Shown: positions 19,001 through 26,559 of the stretch, one piece after another
How the letters are laid out: every line of letters starts with the position of its first letter
Position numbering within the stretch: the stretch's first letter is position 1
Origin: DLAJ01 sp964655525
Lineage (GTDB): Bacteria > Bacillota > Clostridia > Lachnospirales > Lachnospiraceae
Length of the DNA stretch: 64,000 bases
Assembly (NCBI GenBank): GCA_964655525.1
Contig: CAZZNE010000015.1
Location: 33,464-97,463, forward strand
Reading direction: 5' to 3'
Translations under genes and position numbers: made by a program
The notes under the pieces: generated by a model
Database searches by the model: none
What the model was told of the DNA's origin: nothing
The model's input: only the letters and a program-made list of their open reading frames with translations

Positions 19001-21127
19001 TCACTCGCAGACATAGCCCTCCGTCTCTCCGAGCGTGATATTGTCCGTACCGATCTGAGCGACTGTCACAATGTCTCCCGCGTTCAATTGCGGATTTTCG
19101 ACCAAAAGCATTCCCTGCTCCACATACGTTGTCTTTTGTGTTTCCCCATTGACACACACATGACTGTACTCGTTAAATCCCGTTCCGTAAACATAAACAA
19201 GCCCTTCCTCCTCCTTCGCAACAGCAGTCACGGTAATCTCATCAATGCCAAGCTTCAAATTCGTCGCCTCATAAGGGTTGATGCCGCCGTAAATCTCCCT
19301 GTCACCGTAAAGCATGTCATACTGAATCACCTCCAGCTTGCTGAGATAATCCTCGTCCCACATGCAGCTTTGATGAAGCTTTGTCAAAATCCCCTGCGTA
19401 ATGCCTGCTTCCTCCAGCACCTTCGCAGAAAGCTGGTATGCTTCCAAATTGAGGTCATTTTTTTGAAGACCGATATTATCCCAGATCACATACTGCGTTG
19501 CTGTGAGCACGCCGCCTTCCACGTCCTCTGTTTCCAGATTCATATAGGGCAGATGGTCTCCGTAAAGCACAAGGAGCGCCGGTTCTCCCCGCTCTTCAAG
19601 CGCCGTGACAAGCTCTCGCACAAAGCGGTCATCCTCTGCTATTTGATTTACATAATAGCTCCATGCATACTCCATGCTCAAATCCGTATAACGGATAAAG
19701 ATCGGCTCCTCATCGTCCAAACGCTGAGACGGATACTCCCCATGCGCCTGCACAGAGATCGCATAAACGACATCCTCTCCCTGTGTGGAATCCATTGCTT
19801 TTAAGATTTCTCCGACTAAAATCTCATCTTTGGCAAAGCCGTTGACATTGCGCTCCACATCATACATGTATTCGATCGGTGTGAACGTATCAAAACCCAA
19901 CTGTGAAAAAACAATGTGCCTGTCATAAAACGTCCCGTCATTATTATGGATTGCATGCGCTGTATAACCAAGCGCTTTTAAGTTGTTCGCAATGCTCTCA
20001 CAGGTCGTCGATTTTAAGATCGTTTTATACGGATACTCGCCCGGCCCGAAAAAGTCGAGGTTCATCCCCGTCAAAATCTCAAACTCCGTATTGGCAGTCC
20101 CTGCTCCGACGGACGGCACATACAGACGCCCCGTCGTATACTGTCCGGTCAATTCACGGTAAAACGGAATCGGATCCTGCGAAAACTCCAACCCAGCAAC
20201 TGTATACGGGTCAAAAAATGATTCCAGCTGGACAAAAATAATATTCGGCATTCCCCCGGTCTGCACAGTATCCGGCTGATTATTTTCTCCCTCTGGCTCC
20301 CCCGTCGGTTCCGACTCCTCCCCTGAAGGTGCATCGCCGATTCCTCCCGGTGCATTTGCTTCACCCATCGCTCCGTTTCCCATCCCCGGCTCTAACGGAT
20401 TAACCGGAAACGGCGCATTTAACGAGCCTTGCACAACATCTTCGATCAGCTCCGGAGAATAATCGTCCGGCTTTTCCATTCCAAGATTGATGATGCTGTT
20501 GGCAAAACAGTAGGGAAATCCGTAATCATGGTAGGCATCCGCCAAATTGGAAAAATTCTCCGTAGCCACGCCGCAGACGATCAGCAGACGATTAATGCCG
20601 ATCAGACTGAATGTATAGATCACCGCGATCGCCAGCGTTGCCAGTATATGCAGTTTTCCCTGATATTTCGGCGTTTTTAACCCCAGCACCACGCTCAAGA
20701 CCACCGACACAAGGATTGCAAGCAAAATTAACCCAATGACGATGGGCGACAGATACAGCTTTACAATACGGACCGCCGATGTGATCAGTAAAAAATCAAC
20801 CGCAGCAAACGGCGTTGTCCGAAAACAAAGCAGAATTCCGTTCGTAATGCCAAGCGCCAAAAACAGGATACAAACAATCGCATTAAACATGATCCTTCTG
20901 CGAACGATGCTTCCGACTCCGAAAAACAGCAGCAGGATCAACGCATTAAACACAAACATCACCGGCCGCTGGATCACATACAGCAATGCCCGTAACAGAG
21001 AATGACGCGAAATAGCCTCAAGAATCAGGTTCAACGCAAGGGATTCGTACAGACAGAACAAAATATAATGTTCATTGACCCAATGTATATTATCTTTATG
21101 AAAAACTTTTTTGATCTTCTCTTTCAT
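19001..21127 (-). CDS. LTA synthase-like membrane sulfatase-fold phosphoglycerol transferase
   Basis: Five membrane segments (roughly residues 20-190) lead into an extracellular alkaline-phosphatase/sulfatase-fold domain. NIIFVQLESFFDP carries the metal-binding Glu. GAGTANTEFEILTGM holds the candidate Thr nucleophile at the position of the LtaS TSDSEF motif. LLVLYGDHLPYM is the His/Asp metal segment. A Gly/Glu/Pro-rich spacer precedes the catalytic domain. An extra beta-rich domain of about 90 residues follows it, uncommon for LtaS. The likely substrate is phosphatidylglycerol or a related phospho-alditol donor. ATG at 21127 chosen for AGGG upstream; a GTG three codons earlier is possible. 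Confidence 0.85.
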   Translation of the reverse strand: MKEKIKKVFHKDNIHWVNEHYILFCLYESLALNLILEAISRHSLLRALLYVIQRPVMFVFNALILLLFFGVGSIVRRRIMFNAIVCILFLALGITNGILLCFRTTPFAAVDFLLITSAVRIVKLYLSPIVIGLILLAILVSVVLSVVLGLKTPKYQGKLHILATLAIAVIYTFSLIGINRLLIVCGVATENFSNLADAYHDYGFPYCFANSIINLGMEKPDDYSPELIEDVVQGSLNAPFPVNPLEPGMGNGAMGEANAPGGIGDAPSGEESEPTGEPEGENNQPDTVQTGGMPNIIFVQLESFFDPYTVAGLEFSQDPIPFYRELTGQYTTGRLYVPSVGAGTANTEFEILTGMNLDFFGPGEYPYKTILKSTTCESIANNLKALGYTAHAIHNNDGTFYDRHIVFSQLGFDTFTPIEYMYDVERNVNGFAKDEILVGEILKAMDSTQGEDVVYAISVQAHGEYPSQRLDDEEPIFIRYTDLSMEYAWSYYVNQIAEDDRFVRELVTALEERGEPALLVLYGDHLPYMNLETEDVEGGVLTATQYVIWDNIGLQKNDLNLEAYQLSAKVLEEAGITQGILTKLHQSCMWDEDYLSKLEVIQYDMLYGDREIYGGINPYEATNLKLGIDEITVTAVAKEEEGLVYVYGTGFNEYSHVCVNGETQKTTYVEQGMLLVENPQLNAGDIVTVAQIGTDNITLGETEGYVCE

Positions 21128-21201
21128 CGTACACACCCTTTATGCCACAGATGATCACACGCGTATAACAACAGAACGTACATCACACACATTCTATTGT
21201 T

Positions 21202-21243
21202 ACAAAAAACAAGCGCACTATTACTTTAATCGTAGTAGTGCGC
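21202..21243 (-). terminator. Terminator after the 393-aa coiled-coil gene
   Basis: A 12-bp stem, GCGCACTACTAC with GTAATAGTGCGC and one G-U pair, loop of 7, is followed by TTGTTTTTTG on the minus strand. It lies about 95 bases past the stop at 21339 and isolates that gene from the LtaS-like gene. Confidence 0.8.
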
Positions 21244-21338
21244 AAAGTCAAGATGATTCCTGTTTACTTTTTACTTTTTATTGACCGTATTACGATTGGT
21301 TTTGACCGGTTCCAAGCGGCATATGCTCCTTGTTGCAC

Positions 21339-22520
21339 TCAGATATACTTATCCACAGCCACGCCCTTAGCGTCCTCTCCGGTCAGACCCAGCTTATTCA
21401 GCTCCCGCTTGACATCCTCCTGAACATTATCCTTCTCCTGCGACAGTTCCGTGATCGTATAGCTTTGCTTTTCATTCCGGTCCTCTGTCTCCTCGGTGTC
21501 GTCCTTCTTTCGGGTTCCGCGCTCTTCCTCCGACTTTTCGATAGGAGCTTCCTCCATTTTTTCCGTCTTTGTCTTCTCGGCGATCTTTTCTCTCAGGCTT
21601 TCCGCCTCTTTCTTCTGTTCGGCGGCACGCTCTCTGTTACGCTCCAAGGCTTGTTCGCGCTCGGCTTTGCTCTCACGCCGCGTCTGGATGCGCTCGTCCT
21701 GCGCCTCCTGCTGTTCTTTGCGCGCTTCGAGTTTTTCTTCCTTTTCTTCTTTTTCCGCTTTGCGCTCCTCTGCCTTCTCCTGCGCTTCCTTCGTATCCTC
21801 GTCAACCTTGTCTTTGACTTCATTGATCATGCCGTATGCCGCCTCTTTGCTCGCAGCCAGCTTAATATCCTCGGCAGTATCCTGTGCGAAGCCCATTCCC
21901 TGCTCATAGGGTTTGGCAAGTATGCTTTGCTTCATCCCGTAAATGGCGTCATTCTCCGCCTTGATCTGCGGCTTATTGCTTTCTACAATGTTGCGGTACA
22001 TTCCCGCATCTTTGTTTACCTCAAGGCTTCGCTGCTGATATTCCGTCAGACCCTTTTCGTCAATCTCGGCAAGACGCTCTTTTTCTTCCGGTGTAAGAAT
22101 GATACCGCTGCCGGGCCATTCGCTGTCCTGACGCTTCTCCAACAATTCTAAGTCCTTCTGCTCCTGACTGTCATCCGCAACGCCGTACTCCTTCTTCCAC
22201 TCCGCTTTCTGCTTGTTGATTTTATTTAATTCCGTCTGCGCCTCCCTTGACTCGCCTTGCAGTTTTTTGATATTGGCGCGACGCTTTTCCATGTCCAATG
22301 CAACCTTATTATCTTCTTCAAACACATCGGATACGATCTTGCGCGCCTTGCGAAGCGCCGCCTCTTTTTTCTCCTGGACAGGGTTTTGCTGCATGGGCGC
22401 GCCCATCTGCACGGATTTCGTTTTTCCCTGTTTCTTTCCCGCAGTGCCCTGTGCCTGCTCGTCCTGCCCTATCGCAAAGGATACGGAAATCACGCCGTCT
22501 TTTTTTTCTCCGACTCTCAT
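21339..22520 (-). CDS. Highly charged coiled-coil protein, 393 aa, unknown
   Basis: I cannot name a family. After a short beta-like start (VISVSFAIGQDEQAQG) the protein is almost wholly Lys/Glu/Arg/Gln and helical. A long uninterrupted coiled-coil stretch (about residues 235-330) of EKAEERKAEKEEK type is followed by an acidic tail. No signal peptide or membrane helix, so cytoplasmic. GAGGGG lies before the ATG. A terminator follows at 21202-21243. A hairpin array separates it from the 22685-23518 gene, which shares the charged Lys/Glu style, so the two may act together (inference). Confidence 0.7.
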   Translation of the reverse strand: MRVGEKKDGVISVSFAIGQDEQAQGTAGKKQGKTKSVQMGAPMQQNPVQEKKEAALRKARKIVSDVFEEDNKVALDMEKRRANIKKLQGESREAQTELNKINKQKAEWKKEYGVADDSQEQKDLELLEKRQDSEWPGSGIILTPEEKERLAEIDEKGLTEYQQRSLEVNKDAGMYRNIVESNKPQIKAENDAIYGMKQSILAKPYEQGMGFAQDTAEDIKLAASKEAAYGMINEVKDKVDEDTKEAQEKAEERKAEKEEKEEKLEARKEQQEAQDERIQTRRESKAEREQALERNRERAAEQKKEAESLREKIAEKTKTEKMEEAPIEKSEEERGTRKKDDTEETEDRNEKQSYTITELSQEKDNVQEDVKRELNKLGLTGEDAKGVAVDKYI

Positions 22521-22544
22521 AAAGATCCCCTCTTTTCTATGATA

Positions 22545-22682
22545 CTAGGAAACTTCTCCGAAAGATTGGCGTATTCGCGCCAATCTTTTATATGCTTACA
22601 GGAAATTCCTCAATCCTAGAAGAATCGCTTTAGCGATTCTTCGAAAGAACGCAAAGAATGTAAAACATTCTTTTGCGTTCTT
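22545..22682 (+). repeat. Tandem array of four hairpins, three-way-junction layout
   Basis: Seen in order: CTAGGA (22545-22550) pairs with TCCTAG (22614-22619). Inside lie AAAGATTGGCG-TATTCG-CGCCAATCTTT (22561-22588) and the small AGGAA-A-TTCCT. Next come GAAGAATCGC-TTTA-GCGATTCTTC (22619-22642) and AAGAACGCAAAGAATG-TAAAA-CATTCTTTTGCGTTCTT (22645-22682, one bulge). Two GGAAA.TT.CTC arms show it is two adjacent copies of the repeat also found at 15929. It fills the gap between two genes of the same strand. Confidence 0.8.
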
Positions 22683-22684
22683 GT

Positions 22685-23518
22685 TTATATAGAATAGTCC
22701 ACTGACTGACCGCGCATTTTCTCCTCTTCGGTACGCATATGGTCTGTGAGATAGTTCATCTCATAATCCTCAATTTTACGCATCAGTTCCTCGATGGAGT
22801 CCGCCGTGATGATCACCTCATCCGATTCCTCCGTCCGGTCTTTTCTGTCTGCGCGCCGCTTTTCGATGCGTTCTTCATCCGCCTTCTTCGCAGCTTTCTT
22901 CTTTTCCGCCTTTGCATCTTCTTTCTTCTTCGCCGCCCGCTTATCGATCAGCTTTCTCTGCTCCGCAAAGGACTTATCAACTGCGGCGAAAAACGACGCC
23001 CGGCCATCCTTATAACTCATTCCGTAAGATTTCACGCCCGGCTTTGTACCGACTGTCTGTGACATCTGGGACAGTCCGGAAGACGCAGCCTGAATCTTAC
23101 TCTCAATCTGAGCGCGGTATTTTTCGTCTGTCGCCATACGCTCGATCTTATCCGTATCGATCAGCACCGTCATCCCATTCGGCGTAGCAAAGCTGTTTTT
23201 CATCGCATCTGCTTCCTGCTTTCTGTCCGACGCCACCAATACGAAGCTCATGTTTCCATATTTCTTTGTTAATTGATTGTAGTAATCCTCCGCTTCTTTG
23301 CTTAACTTCGGATTGCCGTAGGTTCTGCCGGTCTTGATCTCCTTTTTACCGTCCGCCCTCACTGCTTCTGTCTGCGGCTTTACTTCATCCGTTTTCTTTT
23401 CGCTTCCCGCCGCTTTCCGCTCGTCCTGCCTCCTGACATTCCCTGCTGTCTGTGTCATGTATTGCGGCGTCTTGTATGTCTGCCCCAATGCCTGCACATA
23501 AAAATCCATTCCACTCAT
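22685..23518 (-). CDS. Conserved hypothetical charged protein, 277 aa (possibly DUF6033-like)
   Basis: Starts MSGMDFYVQALGQTY. A Lys/Glu-rich low-complexity part is followed by a folded-looking core (about 75-190): EAEDYYNQLTKKYGNMSFVLVASDRK, PNGMTVLIDTDKIERMATD, and a Ser-rich turn. A Lys/Ala/Glu coiled coil and an acidic tail follow. No signal peptide. The core order resembles uncharacterised Clostridia proteins I associate with DUF6033, but I am not sure. AAGGAGGAAAGAGG gives a strong ribosome site. The promoter at 23759-23787 leaves an unusually long leader of about 230 bases. Confidence 0.7.
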   Translation of the reverse strand: MSGMDFYVQALGQTYKTPQYMTQTAGNVRRQDERKAAGSEKKTDEVKPQTEAVRADGKKEIKTGRTYGNPKLSKEAEDYYNQLTKKYGNMSFVLVASDRKQEADAMKNSFATPNGMTVLIDTDKIERMATDEKYRAQIESKIQAASSGLSQMSQTVGTKPGVKSYGMSYKDGRASFFAAVDKSFAEQRKLIDKRAAKKKEDAKAEKKKAAKKADEERIEKRRADRKDRTEESDEVIITADSIEELMRKIEDYEMNYLTDHMRTEEEKMRGQSVDYSI

Positions 23519-23547
23519 CCTCTTTCCTCCTTGAAATTGTCGTGTTG

Positions 23548-23698
23548 TCAGTCTGAATCGATATCTCCCGCTGTCTGCAGTGAGTTATTGACTCTGTACG
23601 GGGTATCCTTTCCCCGGGCGGCCTGTTCTTTATCCGGAAGTTCCTGATATATCTATGCTTTCAAAAGCATCATTCTGTCCAAAGTTACAGACCTCCAT
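23548..23698 (-). pseudogene. Possible small gene split by a frameshift
   Basis: Two short open stretches lie in the leader upstream of the 22685-23518 gene. One runs from ATG 23698 to TAA 23630 (22 codons, beginning MEVCNFGQND). The other is open from 23652 to TGA 23548 in another frame, reading ...LPDKEQAARG and DTPYRVNNSLQT. Together they would make a hydrophilic peptide of about 50 residues with natural-looking composition if one base were gained or lost near 23640. No good ribosome site is seen for the first ATG. It may be a broken gene, a frameshift-controlled leader peptide, or chance. Confidence 0.25.
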
Positions 23699-23758
23699 AT
23701 TGTATATCGGCAAAAAAACAAGAATGGTTTACCATATTTTTCATATCTTTATAGTCGG

Positions 23759-23787
23759 ATTATGCTTTTTTATGCAGAACCTGTCAA
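23759..23787 (-). promoter_or_regulatory. Sigma-A promoter of the 22685-23518 gene
   Basis: TTGACA, a 17-bp spacer and CATAAT on the minus strand, placed just after the tsf terminator and the hairpin at 23812. Predicted leader of about 230 bases. Confidence 0.7.
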
Positions 23788-23811
23788 AAAAGTCATTTCA
23801 CCAGATAAAAA

Positions 23812-23851
23812 AGAACGCTGCGCGTTCTAAGGCTAAGAAATTTCCTGCAAA
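23812..23851 (-). repeat. Single repeat copy with AGAACGC hairpin
   Basis: On the minus strand the arm AGGAAATTTCTTAGCCTTAG leads into AGAACGC-GCA-GCGTTCT. The arm matches the GGAAA.TT.CTC arms at 15929 and 22545, in the opposite orientation. Confidence 0.65.
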
Positions 23852-23885
23852 TAAAAAAAGAGCTCCGAATTTCTTCGAAGCTCTC
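23852..23885 (-). terminator. Terminator of rpsB-tsf
   Basis: On the minus strand GAGAGCTTCGAA-GAAA-TTCGGAGCTC forms a strong stem with one mismatch, followed by TTTTTTTAT. It is about 30 bases past the tsf stop. Confidence 0.9.
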
Positions 23886-23915
23886 TGCAAACAGTAGCAT
23901 GACTCTTTCCGGGAA

Positions 23916-24854
23916 TCAGTTGCCTGCCATCTGCGCCGCAACCTCAGCCGCAAAATCCTCGTTCTTCTTCTCTAAGCCCTCACCGGTCTCAAAACGGACA
24001 AATTTCGTTAAGCTGATATTTGCACCGTTCTCCTTTGCAACCTGTGCCAAATACTGCGCAACAGTCTGCTTACCGTCCTCCGCTTTTACATAAACCTGAT
24101 CGACAAGGCAGATTTCCTTTAATTCCTTATTGATACGACCGTTGATCATGCCCTCGATCACCTTCTCCGGCTTCTGTGACTCCTTCGGATCGTTCTTGAT
24201 CTGCTCCTTTAAGATTTCTTTCTCATGCTCGATATAATCTGCCGGAATCTCATCCTTAGACACATATTTCGGAGAAAGAGCCGCAACCTGCATTGCAAGG
24301 TTCGTCAGCGCTTCTTTCACCGCATCGTTGCATACATCCGTATCAGCTGCAACAATCACGCCGATCCTGCCGCCGCCGTGCAGATAGGTCACGGTCATGC
24401 CGTTCTCTGCAGTCACCTTCTCAAATCTTCTGATCTTTAAGTTTTCGCCGATGACTGCGATCTGCTCTACAAGCGCATCCTTTACGCTCTTTGCCTCATC
24501 CGCTTTCCACGGCTCCTCCATGAGTGCGTCAACATCTGCCGCATCAGAAGCAAGCACCTGCTCTGCAACTGCCTCTACATAGCTCTGGAATTTCTCATTC
24601 TTTGCAACAAAGTCCGTCTCGGAGTTCACTTCGACAACGGCTGCCGTCTTGTTATCCTTCGTGATGACACGGCACACGCCCTCAGCAGCGATCCTGCTTG
24701 CCTTCTTCTCCGCCTTCGCCTGTCCGTTCTTTCTTAAATACTCCACAGCCTCGTCCATGTTTCCGTCGGTCTGTGTTAATGCCTTCTTGCAGTCCATCAT
24801 ACCTGCGCCGGTCATTTCTCTTAAATCTTTTACCATTGCTGCTGTGATAGCCAT
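23916..24854 (-). CDS. tsf: Translation elongation factor Ts
   Basis: Nucleotide-exchange factor for EF-Tu. The N-terminal UBA-like segment (AAMVKDLREMTGAGMMDCKKAL), ETDFVAKNEKF, and the two dimerisation subdomains are present. 312 residues. A frame opening at 24908 adds 18 residues unlike the family. The ATG at 24854 begins MAITAAMVKDL as in other EF-Ts proteins, with a modest AGGCAGGG upstream. It follows rpsB by about 75 bases and ends at a strong terminator. Confidence 0.97.
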   Translation of the reverse strand: MAITAAMVKDLREMTGAGMMDCKKALTQTDGNMDEAVEYLRKNGQAKAEKKASRIAAEGVCRVITKDNKTAAVVEVNSETDFVAKNEKFQSYVEAVAEQVLASDAADVDALMEEPWKADEAKSVKDALVEQIAVIGENLKIRRFEKVTAENGMTVTYLHGGGRIGVIVAADTDVCNDAVKEALTNLAMQVAALSPKYVSKDEIPADYIEHEKEILKEQIKNDPKESQKPEKVIEGMINGRINKELKEICLVDQVYVKAEDGKQTVAQYLAQVAKENGANISLTKFVRFETGEGLEKKNEDFAAEVAAQMAGN

Positions 24855-24929
24855 TTTATTTATACCCTGCCTTTCCGAATTGTCTTCACATTTACATTCA
24901 CGCCTCATCAGAGAACTTCTTCATTCTCC

Positions 24930-25697
24930 TTATGCTTCCGCGTTCTCTACAACTTCTTCGATGTCCTCTGCATCAGCCGCATCGACAGCCATCTCCTCCT
25001 CGGTATAAACCGCCTCGCCCTGATTTGCCTCAATGACAGCATCCGCCATCTTGGACACGATCAGCTTTACGGCTCTGATGGCATCGTCGTTACCCGGAAT
25101 GACATAATCAAGCTCTTCCGGATCACAGTTCGTATCCGCGATACCGATCAGCGGAATGCCGAGTGCATGCGCTTCCTGCACGCAGATTCTCTCTTTTTTC
25201 GGATCGACAATAAAAATTGCATCGGGAAGCTTCTTCATCTCCTTGATACCACCAAGGTTCTTCTCCAGCTTATCCCATTCTTTCTTTAACGCAATGACTT
25301 CTTTTTTCGGAAGTACGTCAAAAGTTCCGTCCTCGGACATTGCTTCGATCTTCTTTAACTTTGCGATACGGGACTGAATGGTCTTAAAGTTCGTCAGCAT
25401 ACCGCCAAGCCATCTCTCATTGACATAAAACATACCGCAGCGCTCCGCCTCTGTCTTTACCGCATCCTGCGCCTGCTTCTTTGTGCCGACAAAAAGAACG
25501 GTTCCGCCCTGTGCGGCGATCTCGGAAACTGCCTTGTAAGCCTCGTCCACTTTGCCGACGGACTTCTGCAAGTCAATAATGTAAATGCCGTTTCTCTCCG
25601 TAAAGATATACGGAGCCATTTTCGGATTCCATCTTCTTGTCTGGTGTCCGAAATGCACACCTGCCTCCAGTAACTGCTTCATTGAAATTACGCTCAT
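24930..25697 (-). CDS. rpsB: 30S ribosomal protein S2
   Basis: Small-subunit protein S2, 255 residues. Family segments seen: MKQLLEAGVHFGHQTRRWNPKM, YIFTERNGIYIIDLQK, ERWLGGMLTNF, the DPKKE segment and the C-terminal GIADTNCDPEELDYVIPGNDDAIRA. The tail is acidic. The ATG at 25697 is set by GGAGGG 6 bases upstream; an earlier frame opening at 25745 is not family-like. Promoter at 25834-25862. tsf is downstream, the universal pairing. Confidence 0.98.
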   Translation of the reverse strand: MSVISMKQLLEAGVHFGHQTRRWNPKMAPYIFTERNGIYIIDLQKSVGKVDEAYKAVSEIAAQGGTVLFVGTKKQAQDAVKTEAERCGMFYVNERWLGGMLTNFKTIQSRIAKLKKIEAMSEDGTFDVLPKKEVIALKKEWDKLEKNLGGIKEMKKLPDAIFIVDPKKERICVQEAHALGIPLIGIADTNCDPEELDYVIPGNDDAIRAVKLIVSKMADAVIEANQGEAVYTEEEMAVDAADAEDIEEVVENAEA

Positions 25698-25833
25698 GTT
25701 ATTCCCTCCGTTTGGTTTGTGTTCCTCCGCATTCTTCCTCTGCATCCGCTACCCTGCTTCCAAGGAACCGGCGATTACATCCGAATGCGTGTGGTTTGTC
25801 TGTTTCTGTCACGGCGCATACCGCAACGTTGTG

Positions 25834-25862
25834 ATTATATCATGATTTTTTTCCCGATGCAA
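25834..25862 (-). promoter_or_regulatory. Strong promoter of rpsB-tsf
   Basis: TTGCAT, a 17-bp spacer and a perfect TATAAT preceded by TGA on the minus strand. The transcript would start near 25827, leaving a leader of about 130 bases with complementary GCATTC and GAATGC segments, which could form a long-range stem and carry autoregulation. Confidence 0.85.
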
Positions 25863-25981
25863 CCAAATTTTTGCAATTCAAAAAAACATCAGAAAAACAT
25901 TCAATCTGTAAAATATGGATCAAAGCGTTTCACTGCACCGGATTTGCAAAAACCGGTCCTCTCAGGGCAGAATCACGGCTT

Positions 25982-26428
25982 TTACGAGCACCACCAGAAG
26001 AAGGGCAGAATCTCAGTTTTTATCAGCACCACCAGAATCAGCGTGGCCACGCCGACCGCCCCAAAGATCAGAAGCACGAGCTGGGAACTCTTTTCGTCCT
26101 CCAGACAGACCGCATCCTGCGTCTGCGGATCAACCAAAATATGTACGGTTTTTCCTATGCCCGGCTCTGCCTGTTTACTTGAATTACTTTTCAACCGCTT
26201 CTTTATCCCGCCCCAGTCATACTCATAGATCGGAAAATAGAGTTCTTCCATCGTATTTTCCTCATTGCGATGCTCTACTACGTCAAAATCCATGACCACG
26301 CCGGTGATCTTTTGCATCATCTGCATTCTTTTCGAGAACTTCCTTTTTTGCTGAATCCCGTAAATTCCTACTAATATAAAAAGAATACTGACAATGCCGC
26401 TAAAAATCAAAACACCATTCTGTGACAT
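25982..26428 (-). CDS. DUF3592-like two-helix membrane protein, 148 aa
   Basis: A helix at about 7-24, a soluble beta-rich middle of about 80 residues (ITGVVMDFDV, the YFPIYEYDW segment, KTVHILVDPQT) and a second helix at about 118-138. This helix-beta-helix layout with V-x-Y-x-V and PIYEY strands matches DUF3592-type membrane proteins of unknown role. The middle domain may face outward or inward; unclear. Promoter at 26510-26538. Monocistronic, between rpsB and the Rpn-type gene. Confidence 0.7.
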   Translation of the reverse strand: MSQNGVLIFSGIVSILFILVGIYGIQQKRKFSKRMQMMQKITGVVMDFDVVEHRNEENTMEELYFPIYEYDWGGIKKRLKSNSSKQAEPGIGKTVHILVDPQTQDAVCLEDEKSSQLVLLIFGAVGVATLILVVLIKTEILPFFWWCS

Positions 26429-26509
26429 GTTCTTTTTCTCCTTTTGTAAGAAAGTTGTTGTTTAGATTGTATCTTTCGCTAATGCCCTTCCATCCTATCA
26501 AATATTGCT

Positions 26510-26538
26510 ATTATAGCATACACTTTTACATCATTCTA
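26510..26538 (-). promoter_or_regulatory. Extended -10 promoter of the DUF3592-like gene
   Basis: A perfect TATAAT preceded by TGC on the minus strand; the -35 region is poor (TAGAAT at 17 bp). It lies about 80 bases before the start codon. Confidence 0.55.
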
Positions 26539-26559
26539 CTTTTTTACACAAAAGAAAAA

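Noticed and set aside
22545..22682. CRISPR-like array
   Set aside because: The repeats here are hairpins of differing sequence, not a fixed repeat with regular spacers. No cas genes are present in the window.
23655..23897. 80-codon plus-strand frame between tsf and the 22685 gene
   Set aside because: It crosses the tsf terminator, a repeat hairpin and a promoter on the other strand, with no ribosome site.
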